Of a stretch of 64,000 bases of DNA, positions 8,599-16,099 are shown piece by piece. A model generated the notes under the pieces. It made no database searches. It saw only the letters and a program-made list of their open reading frames with translations, and was not told the origin of the DNA. A program made the translations under genes and the position numbers. Source of the DNA: Rubricoccus sp038746605 (GTDB lineage Bacteria > Bacteroidota > Rhodothermia > Rhodothermales > Rubricoccaceae); the NCBI GenBank assembly GCA_038746605.1, contig JBCDKM010000004.1, positions 186,001 through 250,000 on the forward strand, written 5' to 3'. The first letter of the stretch is position 1. The number at the start of each line of letters is the position of its first letter.

Positions 8599-9291
8599 CT
8601 ACCTTCTGTCCTCACGAGTGGTCACGCGGGCAGAAGTGGTCTCGTCAGGGAGGGCGCCGGGGGGAAACAAGTCCTCGAAGTACAAGGCTCGGATGCGAGG
8701 GTCGGCGCGGAGACCCGCCATAGCCCGCGAGGCGTAGGTACGGATCGTCGGGAGGGGTGCATTGAGCTGGTCTGCGATGTCTGCATACTCCCGCCCGTCG
8801 AGGAGCCGGAGGCGGCCTACTTCGCTGATGGTGCGGGGGAGGTCGGCTAGTGCAGCGGCGACGACTTGGCGGACGAGCCGCGAGTCGAGGTCGGTAGTAT
8901 GCTGTGGATCGTCTTGGCCAGGGAGTTGCTCCGGTAGCTCCGCCTCGCCGCGTCGGTCGCGTCGGTGGTTCAGTAGAGCGTTCCGGCACGCGACCGCGAC
9001 GTAGCTCGCAAAATGCTGCGGGTCGATCTCGTCGTAGTGGCGGCGAATCCGTGTGAGTGTCTTCGAGATGCAAGCGTCGAGATCACTGGGTGCTCCCCGC
9101 TCGCGGACGAACTTGATCAGGAAGTAGCGATGCGCGTAGCAGTACGTCCAGAGGTCCACATCGCGCTGGTGGTCCGCGTCTCCGCTCTCACGCCAACGGG
9201 CGAACGCAACGTTGGCGGCCTCCACGTCGAGGAGGTCGAACGGGAGGTGCCGGGCGACAGCGTCGAGATGGGCGAGGTCGTCGGGAGGCAT
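8599..9291 (-). CDS. ECF-like sigma-70 family RNA polymerase sigma factor
   Basis: 230 residues. Region 2-like segment at about 45-125 (WTYCYAHRYFLIKFVRERG, SYVAVACRNALLNHRRDRR) and region 4 at about 150-205 (VAAALADLPRTISEVGRLRLLDGREYADIADQLNAPLPTIRTYASRAMAGLR), where the HTH reads the -35 element. Both are present but divergent from standard ECFs. It is the first gene of a two-gene minus-strand unit with the TM protein downstream, the usual order for a sigma/anti-sigma pair. A TATCTTGA element 28 bases upstream of the start may be its own promoter. Confidence 0.85.
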   Translation of the reverse strand: MPPDDLAHLDAVARHLPFDLLDVEAANVAFARWRESGDADHQRDVDLWTYCYAHRYFLIKFVRERGAPSDLDACISKTLTRIRRHYDEIDPQHFASYVAVACRNALLNHRRDRRGEAELPEQLPGQDDPQHTTDLDSRLVRQVVAAALADLPRTISEVGRLRLLDGREYADIADQLNAPLPTIRTYASRAMAGLRADPRIRALYFEDLFPPGALPDETTSARVTTREDRR

Positions 9292-9319
9292 GGGGGCGGG
9301 GCGTCCCGCGCGGAGCCAA

Positions 9320-9327
9320 TCAAGATA
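9320..9327 (-). promoter_or_regulatory. Candidate -7 element for the sigma-factor gene (TATCTTGA)
   Basis: On the minus strand, about 28 bases upstream of the start at 9291; matches TAnnTT of the Bacteroidota -7 consensus. The upstream partner element is not clear. Confidence 0.3.
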
Positions 9328-9392
9328 GTGGATGTGTGAGGGGAAGAATCCGCGAACGTGGGGGTTTGGGGCCGTCTTCGAGGCTCCACGCG

Positions 9393-9424
9393 TTGACTCC
9401 CGCCCCCGGCGCTCTCTAGTTTCA
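9393..9424 (+). promoter_or_regulatory. Probable promoter of the rplM-rpsI operon
   Basis: TTGAC at 9393-9397 and TAGTTTCA at 9417-9424, 21 bases apart, match the Bacteroidota TTG / TAnnTTTG architecture. Transcription would start near 9431, leaving a leader of about 148 nt that contains the hairpin at 9485. Confidence 0.55.
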
Positions 9425-9484
9425 TCGCCTCAGTCTGCGCCCTCCGCCATCGAACCTCCACCGATCGGCGAAGCAGACGGCGAC

Positions 9485-9519
9485 GGTGCGGCCCGTGAAG
9501 AGGCGCCGCCCGTTTTTTT
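9485..9519 (+). terminator. Terminator-like hairpin in the rplM leader (possible attenuator)
   Basis: GCGGC (9488-9492) pairs with GCCGC (9505-9509), extended by GG/CC pairs across a bulge, and is followed by GTTTTTTT. It lies 60 bases upstream of rplM, and no plus-strand gene precedes it. It therefore probably regulates rplM rather than ending an upstream transcript. Confidence 0.5.
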
Positions 9520-9578
9520 GCGCCTCCCGGCGAGGCCCCTCCGGCCTCCTCCGACCCGCGCCCGATTCACGCGATTCC

Positions 9579-10028
9579 ATGGACCACAACTCGTTCAAGA
9601 CCTTCAGCGCTCGCCCGGCAGACGTCCAGCACGCCTGGCATCTCGTTGACGCCGACAATCAGGTCGCCGGTCGCCTCGCGACACAGGTCGCGACCCTCCT
9701 TCGGGGCAAGCACAAGCCCGAGTATACGCCCCACGTCGACACCGGTGACTTCGTCGTGATCGTCAACGCGGACAAGGTCCGGTTCACAGGCAACAAGGAG
9801 ACCGAGAAGACCTACTTCCGGCACTCCGGCTACCCCGGCGGCGTCACCACGCAGACCGTCCGCGAGGTGCGTGAGAAGTACCCCGAGCGGATCCTTGAGC
9901 GCGCCATTCAGGGCATGCTCCCCAAGAACCGTCTCGGCCGTGCGATGGCGAAAAAGCTCAAGGTCTACGCCGGACCAGAGCACCCGCACGACGCACAGAA
10001 CCCGCAGCCGTTCGACCTCGGCGCCTAA
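9579..10028 (+). CDS. rplM: 50S ribosomal protein L13
   Basis: 149 residues from the ATG at 9579 (MDHNSFKTFSARPADVQHAWHLVDADNQVAGRLAT). Family landmarks include AGRLATQVA near residue 30, the YTPHVDTGDFVVIVNADKVRFTG core and PKNRLGRAMAKKLKVYAGPEHPHDAQNP near the end. Length fits (about 142-150). An upstream open frame is ignored because it crosses the leader hairpin. It is the first gene of the conserved rplM-rpsI pair, with 30 bp between them. Confidence 0.98.
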   Translation: MDHNSFKTFSARPADVQHAWHLVDADNQVAGRLATQVATLLRGKHKPEYTPHVDTGDFVVIVNADKVRFTGNKETEKTYFRHSGYPGGVTTQTVREVREKYPERILERAIQGMLPKNRLGRAMAKKLKVYAGPEHPHDAQNPQPFDLGA

Positions 10029-10058
10029 AGCGACGCGCTAGAGCGTCCCCAGATCCAT

Positions 10059-10448
10059 ATGCCCACCCAGTTCCAGGCCGTCGGTCGCCGCAAGACCTCC
10101 ACCGCGCGGGTCTATCTCCGCCCCGGTACCGGCTCCATCGTCATCAACAAGCGCCCGCTGGAGCAGTACCTCCCCACGGAGATCCGCCAGCGCGCCGCCA
10201 CGGCCCCGCTCGACCTGACCGAACTCCGCGGCGAGTTCGATGTCCTCGTCAACGCGAAGGGTGGTGGTCTCACGGGTCAGGCCGAGGCTACCCAACTCGG
10301 CATCGCGCGCTGCCTCGTAGAGTACAACGAGGAGCTGCGTAAGCCCCTCCGCGACGCCGGGTACCTCACCCGCGACCCGCGCGCTGTGGAGCGCAAGAAG
10401 CCGGGTCAGCCCAAGGCTCGCAAGAAGTTCCAGTTCTCCAAGCGGTAA
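10059..10448 (+). CDS. rpsI: 30S ribosomal protein S9
   Basis: 129 residues from the ATG at 10059. The N-terminal AVGRRKTSTARVYL signature, GGGLTGQAEATQLGIARCL centre and basic tail ending KKFQFSKR are diagnostic; the terminal Lys-Arg contacts the P-site tRNA anticodon loop. Co-transcribed with rplM. The 221 bases to rpsB hold one family A palindrome and no clear terminator. Confidence 0.98.
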   Translation: MPTQFQAVGRRKTSTARVYLRPGTGSIVINKRPLEQYLPTEIRQRAATAPLDLTELRGEFDVLVNAKGGGLTGQAEATQLGIARCLVEYNEELRKPLRDAGYLTRDPRAVERKKPGQPKARKKFQFSKR

Positions 10449-10546
10449 TCGGTTTTCGGCCGTCAGCTCTCGGGTCCTCCCGACTACTGGCGACTCATCA
10501 CGGATCACCGACATCTCCCACCCTGCCCGACGCGCCGTCGGGTGCC

Positions 10547-10579
10547 CCGCCTCGGTCCCTCCATGGGACCTACCGAGGC
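10547..10579. repeat. Family A palindromic repeat, long form
   Basis: CCGCCTCGG (10547-10555) and CCGAGGC (10573-10579) flank a loop with the near-palindrome CTCCATGGGA, between rpsI and rpsB. Confidence 0.7.
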
Positions 10580-10669
10580 CGAGGGTCGGCGGCGCGAGTG
10601 ACGGCGGGGGCGGTTCTAACCCGCCAGAGTCTCTGCTCTGGCCCACCTGCAGGCCCGGCCTGCCCCGAT

Positions 10670-11512
10670 ATGCCTCGCGCATCCATTGAAGACCTCCTCC
10701 GTGCGGGCGCCCACTTCGGGCACCTCACGAGCCGCTGGAACCCGAAGATGGCCCCGTACATCTTCATGCAGCGCAACGGGATCCACATCATCGACCTGAA
10801 GAAGACGCAGGCCCTCCTGGACGAGGCTGCGGACGCCGCCGGCCGCTTCGCTAAGCGTGGAAAGAACATTCTCTTCGTCGGCACGAAGAAGCAGGCGCAG
10901 GCCGTCGTGAAGCAGGAGGCTGAGCGCGCTGGGATGCCGTTCGTCGTGGACCGCTGGCAGGGCGGTATGCTGACCAACTTCCAGACGGTCAAGAAGAGCA
11001 TCCGCCGGATGGAGACCCTCCAGCGCCAGGAGCAGGACGGCACCACGGCCCAACTCAAGAAGAAGGAGCGCCTCATGCGTTCCCGCGAGCTCGAGAAGCT
11101 CGACCGCGTGCTCGGCGGTATCGCGCACATGAACAAGCTGCCCGGTGCTCTCTTCATCGTCGACATCAAGCGCGAGCACATCGCCGTGGACGAGGCCAAG
11201 AAGCTCGGCATCCCAGTCATCGCGCTCGTGGACACGAACGTAGACCCGGACCTCGTAGATTTTCCCATCCCGGCCAACGACGACGCTATGCGCTCGGTCG
11301 CGCTCTTCACGCGCGCCATCGCGGATTCTGTCGCGGAGGGCTCCAAGGCCGCCAAGGTCGAAGCCGACGCCGCCAAGGCCGAAGCGGAGAGCCGCCTCGC
11401 GGACGAGGTGAAGGAGGCCGCCAAGCCGGACACCGAGCCGGAGGAGGCGCCCAAGACCCTCGCCGACGCAGAGCAGGAGGCCGCCAACCCCGAGACGGCC
11501 TCCGACGCGTAG
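10670..11512 (+). CDS. rpsB: 30S ribosomal protein S2 with charged C-terminal extension
   Basis: 280 residues from the ATG at 10670 (MPRASIEDLLRAGAHFGHLTSRWNPKMAPYIF). Conserved blocks are visible: GAHFGHLTSRWNPKM, NILFVGTKKQAQ, RWQGGMLTNF, LPGALFIVDIKREHIAV and IPVIALVDTNVDPDLVDFPIPANDDA. The core ends near residue 225; about 55 further residues are Ala/Glu/Lys-rich repeats (KAEAESRLADEVKEAAK), a lineage extension of unknown role that is probably disordered or helical. It is followed by a terminator-like hairpin before tsf. Confidence 0.98.
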   Translation: MPRASIEDLLRAGAHFGHLTSRWNPKMAPYIFMQRNGIHIIDLKKTQALLDEAADAAGRFAKRGKNILFVGTKKQAQAVVKQEAERAGMPFVVDRWQGGMLTNFQTVKKSIRRMETLQRQEQDGTTAQLKKKERLMRSRELEKLDRVLGGIAHMNKLPGALFIVDIKREHIAVDEAKKLGIPVIALVDTNVDPDLVDFPIPANDDAMRSVALFTRAIADSVAEGSKAAKVEADAAKAEAESRLADEVKEAAKPDTEPEEAPKTLADAEQEAANPETASDA

Positions 11513-11545
11513 CGCCCACCGCCCCCTCGCGGGGCCCCATTCCGA

Positions 11546-11585
11546 CGGGGAAGCGGGGTCCGCCCTGTTTCCCCGTTTTCGTTTT
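11546..11585 (+). terminator. Intrinsic terminator between rpsB and tsf
   Basis: CGGGGAA (11546-11552) pairs with TTCCCCG (11569-11575), followed by TTTTCGTTTT. It lies inside the usually continuous rpsB-tsf unit, so it probably sets the rpsB to tsf ratio by partial termination. Confidence 0.65.
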
Positions 11586-11636
11586 CCCGCTGGCCGTTCC
11601 CGCCAGCCCCCCGACTAGACTCAACCCCCAATAGAC

Positions 11637-12464
11637 ATGGCGATCACCGCACAGGACGTCAAGCGCCTCCGCGAGGCCACCGGCGTCGGCATGATGGACT
11701 GCAAAAAGGCTCTTGTGGAGACCGACGGCGACTTCGACGCCGCCATCGAGCTTCTCCGCAAGAAGGGCCAGAAGGTCGCCGCCAAGCGCGCCGACCGGGA
11801 CGCTACCGAGGGCGTCGTCGCGACCGCTCAGACCGAGGACGGCACCGCTGCCGCCATGGTCGAAGTCAACTGCGAGACGGACTTCGTCGCCCGCAACGAG
11901 GACTTCACCGCCTTCGCGCAGAGCATCGCAGACCTCGCGCTCGCCGAGCGTCCTGCCGACCGCGACGCGCTCCTCGCGCTGAGCCTCAACGGCCAGACCG
12001 TCGCCGAGGCCATCACGGAGAAGACCGGCCAGATCGGCGAGAAGATCGATGTCCGCCGCGTGTCAGTCCTCTCGGCCGAGAACGGCCAGATTGTGGACTA
12101 CATCCACCCCGGCGCCAAGCTCGGCGTGCTCGTCGAGATGGCAGGCGAGGGCGAGCTGTCGGAGGCCGGTCGCGACGTGGCCATGCAGGCCGCCGCGATG
12201 AACCCGGTCGCCGCCACTCGCGACGACGTGCCGCAAGACGTGCAAGACAAGGAGCGCGAGATCGGCCGCGAGCAGGCTCGTGCCGAGGGCAAGCCCGAGC
12301 AGATCCTCGACAAGATCGCCGAGGGGAAGCTGAACCGCTACTTCAAGGACAACGTCCTCGTGGAGCAGCCCTTCGTCAAGGACTCCTCCATGACGGTCCA
12401 GAAGATGCTGGAGAGCAAGGGCGCCGAGCTGAAGCAGTTCGTCCGCTTCGCGCTCGGCGGCTGA
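11637..12464 (+). CDS. tsf: Elongation factor Ts
   Basis: 275 residues. The N-terminal UBA-like domain with RLREATGVGMMDCKKAL is diagnostic, and the EVNCETDFVARNEDF motif contacts EF-Tu. The dimerisation region ends with IAEGKLNRYFKDNVLVEQPFVKD. It exchanges GDP for GTP on EF-Tu. It lies 124 bp behind rpsB and is closed by a strong terminator. In most bacteria pyrH and frr follow directly; here they resume 8.9 kb downstream. Confidence 0.98.
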   Translation: MAITAQDVKRLREATGVGMMDCKKALVETDGDFDAAIELLRKKGQKVAAKRADRDATEGVVATAQTEDGTAAAMVEVNCETDFVARNEDFTAFAQSIADLALAERPADRDALLALSLNGQTVAEAITEKTGQIGEKIDVRRVSVLSAENGQIVDYIHPGAKLGVLVEMAGEGELSEAGRDVAMQAAAMNPVAATRDDVPQDVQDKEREIGREQARAEGKPEQILDKIAEGKLNRYFKDNVLVEQPFVKDSSMTVQKMLESKGAELKQFVRFALGG

Positions 12465-12481
12465 CGCTATTCCGGCCCTGC

Positions 12482-12501
12482 CCGCCTCGGCCCCGAGGCG
12501 G
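12482..12501. repeat. Family A palindromic repeat, short form
   Basis: CCGCCTCGG-CC-CCGAGGCGG, 18 bases after the tsf stop and just before its terminator. Confidence 0.75.
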
Positions 12502-12510
12502 CATGACCTG

Positions 12511-12545
12511 AGGCCCGCCTGGCATCGCGCCGGGCGGGCTTTTTC
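12511..12545 (+). terminator. Intrinsic terminator of tsf
   Basis: GCCCGCC / GGCGGGC stem (12513-12519 with 12533-12539), followed by TTTTTCC. Confidence 0.85.
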
Positions 12546-12575
12546 CGTTTCGTCCGCGTCGTCCGTACCCCAGGG

Positions 12576-12606
12576 TTGACAGGATTCGATTCAATTCGTA
12601 CCCTTG
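12576..12606 (+). promoter_or_regulatory. Promoter of the blaI-like/M56 operon
   Basis: TTGACA at 12576-12581 and TACCCTTG at 12599-12606 (7 of 8 to TAnnTTTG) are 20 bases apart from TTG to TA, matching Bacteroidota spacing. The operator dyad overlaps the element. Confidence 0.65.
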
Positions 12607-12624
12607 CCTTCGAACTGAATCGAA
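12585..12624. promoter_or_regulatory. Operator dyad for the BlaI-like repressor
   Basis: TTCGATTCAATTCG (12585-12598) and CGAACTGAATCGAA (12611-12624) are complementary at 13 of 14 positions with a 12-nt spacer. The dyad covers the spacer and -7 element of the promoter and ends 7 bases before the repressor start. The position is what is expected for autorepression by a dimeric winged-helix repressor. It is AT-rich against a GC-rich background. Confidence 0.75.
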
Positions 12625-12631
12625 GACGCCG

Positions 12632-13024
12632 ATGCGAAACGCGATTACCCCCCTGGGCGGGACCGAGATGGAGATCCTCCGCCAGGTCTGGGCTCTCGGC
12701 CGCGTCTCCGCGCGCGAAGTCCACACCCGGATGGACCGCGATGTGGCCTACACCACCGTCACGACCATCATGAAGAACCTCGCGGACAAGGGCTATCTGA
12801 GCTTTGAGCGCGAGGGGGCTACCTTCATCTACGCGCCCGCCCGACCTGCCGAGGAGGTCCGCCAGTCTGTCCTCGGCTCCATCGTCGACAAGGTCTTCGG
12901 GGGGTCAGCGCGAACGCTGATCCACACCCTCGCGGGGCACGAGTCGCTCACCGAGGCGGAGCAGGCCGAGGTCCGCCGCCTGTTGGAGCAACTGGGGGAC
13001 GAGCCATCTGAGTCCGATGCCTGA
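12632..13024 (+). CDS. BlaI/MecI/CopY-family winged-helix repressor
   Basis: 130 residues. The winged helix at about residues 5-75 has the classic order LGGTEMEILRQVWALG, VSAREVHTRM, YTTVTTIMKNLADKGYLSFEREGATFIYAPA. The helical dimerisation tail (VLGSIVDKVFGGSARTLIHTL) is where BlaR-type proteases normally cleave. It overlaps the M56 membrane protease by 8 bp, so the two are translationally coupled. The operator dyad in its own promoter implies autoregulation. No beta-lactamase is next to it, so the regulated output is probably different from antibiotic resistance. Confidence 0.93.
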   Translation: MRNAITPLGGTEMEILRQVWALGRVSAREVHTRMDRDVAYTTVTTIMKNLADKGYLSFEREGATFIYAPARPAEEVRQSVLGSIVDKVFGGSARTLIHTLAGHESLTEAEQAEVRRLLEQLGDEPSESDA

Positions 13025-14699
13025 GCTGGTTCCCACCCTCGCGAGCTGGGGCGCGGCCTCGGTCTCCTCCCTTTGGATTCCAGTCCTGGCGTGGACAGGC
13101 ATCGCGCTCGCTGTCGAGGCGGTCCTGCGCCGCACGGACTCCTCGCCGGTCGTCGGTCTCTGGGCGCGAGGGGCGATGCTTGCGCTGTTGCCCGCTTTGC
13201 TGGTACTGCCGCTGATCCTCGCGCCCGGCATCCCGTCGCTGTTTTCCGTGAGCGGGACCGTTCCGGTTTCTCTGGTGCCTCTCGCGGAGGGTCCTGCCCT
13301 GGACGCGAGCACAGCTGCGCCCGCCTCGGTCTCGCCGTGGGAGGTCCTCACCGGGGGGCTCGTGGTGCTCGCATCGGGTCTGTCGCTTGTAGCTGCCGGT
13401 CGCTTGATCGGCGGGGTGCTCTGGCTCCGAGCGCATCGCCGCACGCTGGAGGCTGCTGATCCTGCTCTCGTCCGCGAGGCGCGCGAGGTCGCCCGTCGCC
13501 TCGGCGTGCGCCAGTCCGTCGAGGTGCGGATGGCGCCCACCCTCGCGCCGCCGTTCACGGTGGGCTGGTGGCGCCCGCTCGTCGCGATTCCAGAGGACCT
13601 GCCGCCGGACGTGCGGCCCCTCGCCCTCGCCCACGAGCTAGCGCACGTGCGCGGCGCCCACTTCGGCTGGCACCTGGCCGAGCAGATCGTGCGGGCGCTC
13701 TTCGTCTGGCATCCGCTTGTGCATGTGCTGGCTCGTGGGCTCACGCTAGACCGCGAGCGCGCTGCTGACTCCGCCGTCCTCCGGCTCTGGCCTGAGCAGG
13801 CCGAGGCGTACGGTCGCCTCCTGCTCTCCTTTGCCTCCAGTCCGTCTCCAGCGCTCGCACTCGGAGCCTCCTCGTCTTCACTCCTCGCCCGACTCGCTTC
13901 CATGGCCCGTCCCCGTTCCGAACGCCGTCGCTTCGCCCGCCTCCTGGGTGCCGCCGTGTTCCTCCTCCCTGTCCTCGTGGCCGCTGCCGCGCTGCCCGAT
14001 GCGTCTCCCAATATCGCTTCCGATCTGCCAGAGGCCGTCCTCTCCGAACAGGCGCCCGCCGACACGTTGCTCCAGTACGTCGACCGAGTTTGGAACCGGA
14101 CCGAAGACGGCACGCCGCTCCAGGTCGAACTGTATCTGCAGGCAGGCACGTCGAGGGAGATCGGTGCCGCGATTGCAGACTATTACTCAGAGGGAGGCGA
14201 AACCGGTTCGCTCGCGGTCATCGGCGATGACTTCCGTGAGGAGCGCTCGACGGTCAACATGAATGTGCTCCCGCCGCCGCCCCCTCCTGCGCCGTCACCC
14301 GGCGAACTCCCGGCGCCCCCTCCTCCGCCGACGAGTGAGCGTCCCGCTCCACCGTCCCCACCACCAAGTGCCCGTCGCGCCCCGCCGCCTCCGCCTGCTC
14401 CAGCCCCAGAGCGCCCGCCTCCGCCGCCGCCCGCGTTGCTGCCGATCCCCTCGGAGTTCGCTCGCGATGTGGAGGGCGTGTCCGTTCGGACGGACGACGG
14501 CGTCGCACGCGAGGTCACGATCCGCATGAAAGCTGGAACCACACGGCAAGACGCCGAGGCCGTCGCGGAGCACCTGTCGAAGGGCGACCAGCCGGGCAGC
14601 CTGACCGTGATCGCGGGGACAGGTGAGCGCCTCTCGCGCTCAACGTTGAACCTCGATGCCGTCCCGCCGCCCCCGCCGCCACCTGCGGTTCGCGACTGA
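13017..14699 (+). CDS. BlaR1-like M56 membrane metalloprotease with duplicated extracytoplasmic domains
   Basis: 560 residues. Several TM helices in residues 1-135, then a cytosolic zinc protease domain with HELAH at residues 206-210 and a downstream DRERAAD element, and a further TM at about 300-320. Instead of a penicillin-binding sensor, the C-terminus holds two related 55-60-residue domains. Copy 1 is at about 362-418, with VELYLQAGTSREIG and GSLAVIGDDFREERSTVNM. Copy 2 is at about 490-549, with VTIRMKAGTTRQDA and GSLTVIAGTGERLSRSTLNL. Each ends in a run of seven or so prolines, and they are linked by a Pro/Ala-rich stretch. It probably inactivates the BlaI-like repressor on sensing an envelope signal. 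The ligand is unknown. Confidence 0.88.
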   Translation: MPELVPTLASWGAASVSSLWIPVLAWTGIALAVEAVLRRTDSSPVVGLWARGAMLALLPALLVLPLILAPGIPSLFSVSGTVPVSLVPLAEGPALDASTAAPASVSPWEVLTGGLVVLASGLSLVAAGRLIGGVLWLRAHRRTLEAADPALVREAREVARRLGVRQSVEVRMAPTLAPPFTVGWWRPLVAIPEDLPPDVRPLALAHELAHVRGAHFGWHLAEQIVRALFVWHPLVHVLARGLTLDRERAADSAVLRLWPEQAEAYGRLLLSFASSPSPALALGASSSSLLARLASMARPRSERRRFARLLGAAVFLLPVLVAAAALPDASPNIASDLPEAVLSEQAPADTLLQYVDRVWNRTEDGTPLQVELYLQAGTSREIGAAIADYYSEGGETGSLAVIGDDFREERSTVNMNVLPPPPPPAPSPGELPAPPPPPTSERPAPPSPPPSARRAPPPPPAPAPERPPPPPPALLPIPSEFARDVEGVSVRTDDGVAREVTIRMKAGTTRQDAEAVAEHLSKGDQPGSLTVIAGTGERLSRSTLNLDAVPPPPPPPAVRD

Positions 14700-14723
14700 C
14701 GTCGCCCTGCCCGCTCAACGCAC

Positions 14724-14760
14724 CGAGGCCCGCCCAGCACACAGAGCTGAGCGGGCCTCG
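14724..14760. terminator. Hairpin between convergent genes
   Basis: Perfect 10-bp stem CGAGGCCCGC / GCGGGCCTCG with a 17-nt loop and no T-tract, after the M56 gene. It is immediately followed by a family A palindrome. Confidence 0.5.
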
Positions 14761-14776
14761 TCCGTTCCGGGTCGGT

Positions 14777-14796
14777 CCGCCTCGGGACCGAGGCGG
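14777..14796. repeat. Family A palindromic repeat, short form
   Basis: CCGCCTCGG-GA-CCGAGGCGG, 6 bases before the convergent stop at 14803. Confidence 0.75.
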
Positions 14797-14802
14797 GAGG
14801 GG

Positions 14803-15318
14803 CTAGCTGGTGCTCGCCGTGTAGCGCAACTCCACGATGCAGTTGGAGCCGTCGGTCAGGCGGATGCTCTGGCTTCCAGTGGGGCTGAGCCGGTCGCTGG
14901 AGAACGTGTGCCTCTCGGTGCCGGTCACGTCGAGGTCATCGGCGGAGATGGCGTCTCTCTCCAGAGCGAAGAAGGAGACGGTGAACGACGCACTCGCGCC
15001 CGAGGGGACGGTGAACTCCGTAGGGCTGCCCACACCCACAGAGGTCCCCGTGTTGGCGGCGAAGTCGCGGTCCAGGACGGTCACGTCCTGATCCACCCCA
15101 TCGATTTCTGCCTCGACGTCCACCTTGAACCGAAAGTCGCCCGTGTTCGAGCCACCAGCCTCGCAGTCCTCGATGATCTGGATGCGGCCGGACCAATCGA
15201 AGGTCACCGTGAGGTCATCAGGCGTAGGGTCGGGGCCGGGATCGGTCATGTCGCAGGCCGTGAGCGTCAGGGTGCCCAGCAGGGCGAGAGCGAGAAGGGT
15301 GCGGTTCAAGACAGTCAT
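14803..15318 (-). CDS. Hypothetical lipoprotein
   Basis: 171 residues from the ATG at 15318. The signal peptide ends in the lipobox LTAC, so Cys22 is the predicted lipidated residue. The mature part begins with a Pro/Asp spacer and continues as an all-beta-looking domain, with two cysteines (in DCEAGG and NCIVEL) that could form a disulfide. No family is recognised. It is divergent from the ECF sigma factor and convergent with the M56 gene, so it may be expressed with neither. It probably sits on the periplasmic face of a membrane. Confidence 0.75.
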   Translation of the reverse strand: MTVLNRTLLALALLGTLTLTACDMTDPGPDPTPDDLTVTFDWSGRIQIIEDCEAGGSNTGDFRFKVDVEAEIDGVDQDVTVLDRDFAANTGTSVGVGSPTEFTVPSGASASFTVSFFALERDAISADDLDVTGTERHTFSSDRLSPTGSQSIRLTDGSNCIVELRYTASTS

Positions 15319-15448
15319 GGAGCCAGGAGGTGAATGAGAGGTCCACCTGCCGACGCACCCTCTCCCGACAGATCCGATCACGCGTCCAAAAAAGACTCTC
15401 CGTATCGGATCCCGCGATCCGACGCTACGCAGCCCTCAGTCGCCGCAC

Positions 15449-15456
15449 TACCTTTC
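15449..15456 (+). promoter_or_regulatory. Candidate -7 element (TACCTTTC) for the ECF sigma gene
   Basis: Seven of eight matches to TAnnTTTG, 20 bases before the GTG at 15477. No TTG is seen at the expected upstream distance. Confidence 0.4.
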
Positions 15457-15476
15457 GGCGTAACGACCCTCTCCGC

Positions 15477-16040
15477 GTGCCTCCCGCCGACGTTACCGCG
15501 CTCCTCGCTGACCTTCGCGCAGGCGACTCCTCCGCGGTGGATGCCATCCTGCCGCACGTCTACGCCGAGTTGCAGGACATGGCCCACCGCCAGCTTCGCG
15601 GCGAGCGCGACGGCCACACGCTCAACACGACGGCGCTCGTGCACGAGGCGTACCTGAAGCTGGTGCGCCAGGACCGCGCGGAGTGGCAGAACCGGGCGCA
15701 TTTCCTGGGGGTGGCGGCCCTCGCGATGCGGCGCATCCTGATCAACTACGCGAAGAAGCGGTCAGCAGAGAAGCGCGGCGGCGGCGCGGTGCTCGCGACG
15801 TTCGAGGAGGGCGCGGTGGGCCGGGTGACACGAACGGACGAGTTGCTCGCCCTCGACGAAGCTCTGGACCGCCTCGCGGAGCGCTCCGAGCGACAGGCTC
15901 GCGTGGTGGAACTGGCCTTCTTCGGGGGCCTCACGCAGCCCGAGATCGCGGAAGCCCTCGGCGTCTCCGAGATCACCGTCCGTCGCGACTGGCGCATGGC
16001 GCGCGCCTGGCTCAGTCACGAACTCCGCTCTGACCCATGA
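15477..16040 (+). CDS. ECF-family sigma factor of the kinase-linked type
   Basis: 187 residues from the GTG at 15477. The region opens VTALLADLRAGDSSAVDAILPHVYAELQDMAHRQL, then TALVHEAYLKLV, FLGVAALAMRRILINYAKKR (region 2) and LTQPEIAEALGVSEITVRRDWRMARAWL (region 4). This matches the ECF subgroup that sits next to Ser/Thr kinases in Planctomycetota and Rhodothermota. The frame is open further upstream, but the added residues are not family-like and would remove the -7 element. It is 59 bp upstream of a Ser/Thr kinase-TPR gene; activation by phosphorylation is known for related systems and inferred here. Confidence 0.92.
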   Translation: MPPADVTALLADLRAGDSSAVDAILPHVYAELQDMAHRQLRGERDGHTLNTTALVHEAYLKLVRQDRAEWQNRAHFLGVAALAMRRILINYAKKRSAEKRGGGAVLATFEEGAVGRVTRTDELLALDEALDRLAERSERQARVVELAFFGGLTQPEIAEALGVSEITVRRDWRMARAWLSHELRSDP

Positions 16041-16099
16041 CGTGACCGGATCGACCTCGCGCTGATGCGTCTTGGAGACACGCCCCACCTCCCCCCGAC

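Noticed and set aside
14263..14440. Apparent CCG-type tandem repeat
   Set aside because: It is the codon bias of the polyproline linker of the M56 protein, not a separate DNA repeat.
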